A stretch of 6,179 nt of DNA from Accumulibacter sp. (GTDB taxonomy: Bacteria > Pseudomonadota > Gammaproteobacteria > Burkholderiales > Rhodocyclaceae), in assembly GCA_031284185.1 (NCBI GenBank), contig JAITAJ010000065.1, positions 1 through 6,179 of the forward strand. The letters run 5' to 3'. The position numbers were made by a program, and so were the translations under genes. Positions 4,915 to 6,179 of the stretch are shown in pieces; position 1 is the stretch's first letter; every line of letters starts with the position of its first letter. The notes below the pieces were generated by a model, which saw only the letters and a program-made list of their open reading frames with translations, searched no databases and had not been told where the DNA came from.

Positions 4915-6003
4915 ATGGAAATTTTCCGCGTCGTTCCAGAAGATGAACACAACATCGTGGTCGAAGCCGCCTTCAGGAAGCGGGGGTTCGACGACGCCGA
5001 AGCGCGCGCCGCCAGCCGCATGGCCGCCGCGGCCACGCGCCACGGCAACCGCACGCACAACGCCATCAAGGCGCTGCACCTGGATCATCTCTTCGGTTCC
5101 GGCAATGGCGGCTGCGTCCCCGGCGCCAGGATCGAAAGGATCGCCACGCCCTTCAAGGCCGTCGAAGTGTGGGACGCCCACAAGAAACTCGGTCAGGCCA
5201 CGGCCCTCGACGCCATCGAGCGCGCCATCCGGCTCGCCGACGAATTCGGCGCCGGCACCATCGCCGTGGACAACGCCTTCCACTACCTCTGGGGCGGCGG
5301 TTACGTCCTCGAAGCCGCCAAACGCGGCTACATCGCCTACACCTGTTGCACGGCGGCGCTCACGGAAGTCGTCCCCCTCGGCGGGAAATTCCCCACGCTC
5401 GGCACCAACCCGCACAGTTGGGGCCTGCCCACCACGGAAGCCCTCGGCTACCCGCTGGTGATCGACTGGGCCACCTCCGTCGTCGCGATGGGCCGCGTGC
5501 AACAGCTCGCCCGCGAAGGCGGCGCGCTTCCGCCCAATGCCGCCGTGGATGCCGACGGCAACCCGACGACCGATCCCCTGAAGGCCGTTTCGCTGCTCCC
5601 CTTCGGCGCGCACAAGGGCTACGGCCTCTCGCTGATCAATGAGCTTTACGCCGCCTTCATCGGCGGTTCCACGCCCACCCTGCGCTGCCGCGCCCCCGTG
5701 GAAAACGAGAAGCAGACTCCCGCGTTCTATTTTCAGGTCATCCATCCCGAAAGCCTCGCCGCCGGGCGTTTCGCCGCCGGGCGCACGCAGAAGGAAAACG
5801 TGAAGGCCGTGCTCGCCGACATTTTCGGACACGGCAACGAGGGCTGCACGCTGCCCGGCCAGATCGAGGCTCGCGCCGCCGCCCGCAGCGAAAAGAACGG
5901 CGGTCTGCTTTTCAGCGAGGCCGAAATCGCCGCCCTCAACGAAATCGCCGCCGAGGCCGGCCAAGGGCAGTGGAAGACCGAAACGCTGAGAATCGCCGAG
6001 TGA
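4915..6003 (+). CDS. Ldh2-type malate/L-lactate dehydrogenase family oxidoreductase, variant active site
   Basis: A 362-residue member of the second (non-Rossmann) malate/lactate dehydrogenase family, whose relatives include YiaK (2,3-diketo-L-gulonate reductase), ureidoglycolate dehydrogenase, sulfolactate dehydrogenase and piperideine-carboxylate reductase. Recognisable landmarks in order: the N-terminal catalytic-His region TRHGNRTHN (41-49; His48 aligned to the usual SHG histidine), FHYLWGGGYVLEAAKRGY (122-139) where the family has NHFG..GYY, GTNPHSWGLP (163-172) for the usual GTNP, VIDWATSVVAMG (182-193) with Asp184, and FGAHKGYGLSLINE (230-243), the cofactor-contact glycine-rich loop. 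Length is normal. The SH to TH, NHFG to FHYLWG and GTNPxxxxxP to HSW changes suggest a substrate different from malate or lactate. AGGGA at 4904-4908 sits six bases before ATG. The gap before it holds a T7 tract flanked by TGAAA and TTCA. It is the last gene of the operon before a strong hairpin. Alanine codons are mostly GCC. Confidence 0.88.
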   Translation: MEIFRVVPEDEHNIVVEAAFRKRGFDDAEARAASRMAAAATRHGNRTHNAIKALHLDHLFGSGNGGCVPGARIERIATPFKAVEVWDAHKKLGQATALDAIERAIRLADEFGAGTIAVDNAFHYLWGGGYVLEAAKRGYIAYTCCTAALTEVVPLGGKFPTLGTNPHSWGLPTTEALGYPLVIDWATSVVAMGRVQQLAREGGALPPNAAVDADGNPTTDPLKAVSLLPFGAHKGYGLSLINELYAAFIGGSTPTLRCRAPVENEKQTPAFYFQVIHPESLAAGRFAAGRTQKENVKAVLADIFGHGNEGCTLPGQIEARAAARSEKNGGLLFSEAEIAALNEIAAEAGQGQWKTETLRIAE

Positions 6004-6005
6004 GC

Positions 6006-6035
6006 GGTCGCGGCGGCAAGGCAGCCGCCGCGACC
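6006..6035. terminator. Strong GC hairpin after the operon
   Basis: GGTCGCGGCGGC (6006-6017) pairs perfectly over 12 bp with GCCGCCGCGACC (6024-6035) around AAGGCA. It begins two bases after the TGA stop of the last dehydrogenase. No T-tract follows (CCGATCCTCTCG), so it is not a classic intrinsic terminator. It could stabilise the 3' end of the mRNA or work as a terminator without a U-run. Confidence 0.5.
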
Positions 6036-6087
6036 CGATCCTCTCGCCGGAGGCCCCGGCCCGAATTGGAATGATAGTGAGGTGCGC

Positions 6088-6179
6088 ATGTCAGATTGCC
6101 GCTGTTTCACTCCGCCGTCCGGCGGCGCGAACCACAGCGCCTCGCTTGAGACACGCGGGCATCGCGGCGCCATCCGGCC
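6088..6179 (+). CDS. Possible start of a downstream gene, truncated by the window end
   Basis: ATG 6088 is preceded by GTGAGG (6077-6082, GAGG five bases before the ATG), and the frame stays open to the window end (about 30 codons, beginning MSDCRCFTPPSGG). It follows the post-operon hairpin and so would be a separate or read-through unit. The peptide is not recognised. ATG 6071 in another frame is also open to the end but lacks a spaced ribosome binding site. Without the remaining sequence this could be non-coding. Confidence 0.22.
   Translation, partial: MSDCRCFTPPSGGANHSASLETRGHRGAIR

Noticed and set aside
3904..5964. A very long open frame (686 codons) on the minus strand across two genes
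   Set aside because: It lies wholly opposite two well-recognised dehydrogenase genes, its translation is Gly/Asp/Val/Arg-rich with no recognisable motif, and high GC with C-ending codons removes stops from the antisense frame. It is a shadow.

Overview
The window is high-GC DNA with dense, short-spaced genes. The RlmD homologue looks proteobacterial, and the overall style (FCD-type GntR regulator next to sugar-acid dehydrogenases, short TCTGTCY pyrimidine repeats between genes) suggests a betaproteobacterium. That placement is an impression from protein style, not a proven assignment.

Layout: (1) Bases 1-150 hold a small hairpin, a heptad-periodic pyrimidine array (25-70), the left arm of a 24-bp inverted repeat (76-99) and a possible -10 box. 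(2) Bases 151-1455 (+) encode RlmD, the iron-sulfur 23S rRNA m5U1939 methyltransferase, complete with all family motifs. (3) Bases 1438-1559 are the meeting point of two converging genes. They hold the right arm of the inverted repeat, a perfect 18-bp palindrome (likely bidirectional terminator) and a second heptad array that supplies the last codons and stop of the regulator gene. (4) Bases 1540-2280 (-) encode a GntR/FadR-type regulator with an FCD ligand-binding domain. (5) Bases 2281-2431 are the divergent control region, with an AT-rich near-perfect palindrome (TTCTAGTATACAAGAA). (6) Bases 2432-6003 (+) are a three-gene operon: a polyol-specific long-chain dehydrogenase (mannitol dehydrogenase/fructuronate reductase family), a D-isomer-specific 2-hydroxyacid dehydrogenase and an Ldh2-type malate/L-lactate dehydrogenase family protein. 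(7) Bases 6004-6179 hold a strong GC hairpin and perhaps the start of another gene.

The regulator and the three dehydrogenases look like one sugar-acid or polyol catabolic locus. The regulator probably binds the palindrome in the shared control region and responds to a pathway acid through its FCD domain. All three enzymes are NAD(P)-dependent oxidoreductases from unrelated folds, and two of them belong to families that usually act on opposite C2 configurations of 2-hydroxyacids. Substrate identity cannot be read from the sequence. No transporter, kinase, aldolase or dehydratase is present in the window. RlmD is a housekeeping gene and not functionally connected to the operon.

The most unusual points are the 24-bp inverted repeat bracketing rlmD, the invasion of both converging gene ends by the same repeat family, the altered active-site signatures of the Ldh2-type enzyme, and an abrupt change in alanine codon choice between the first and second genes of the operon.
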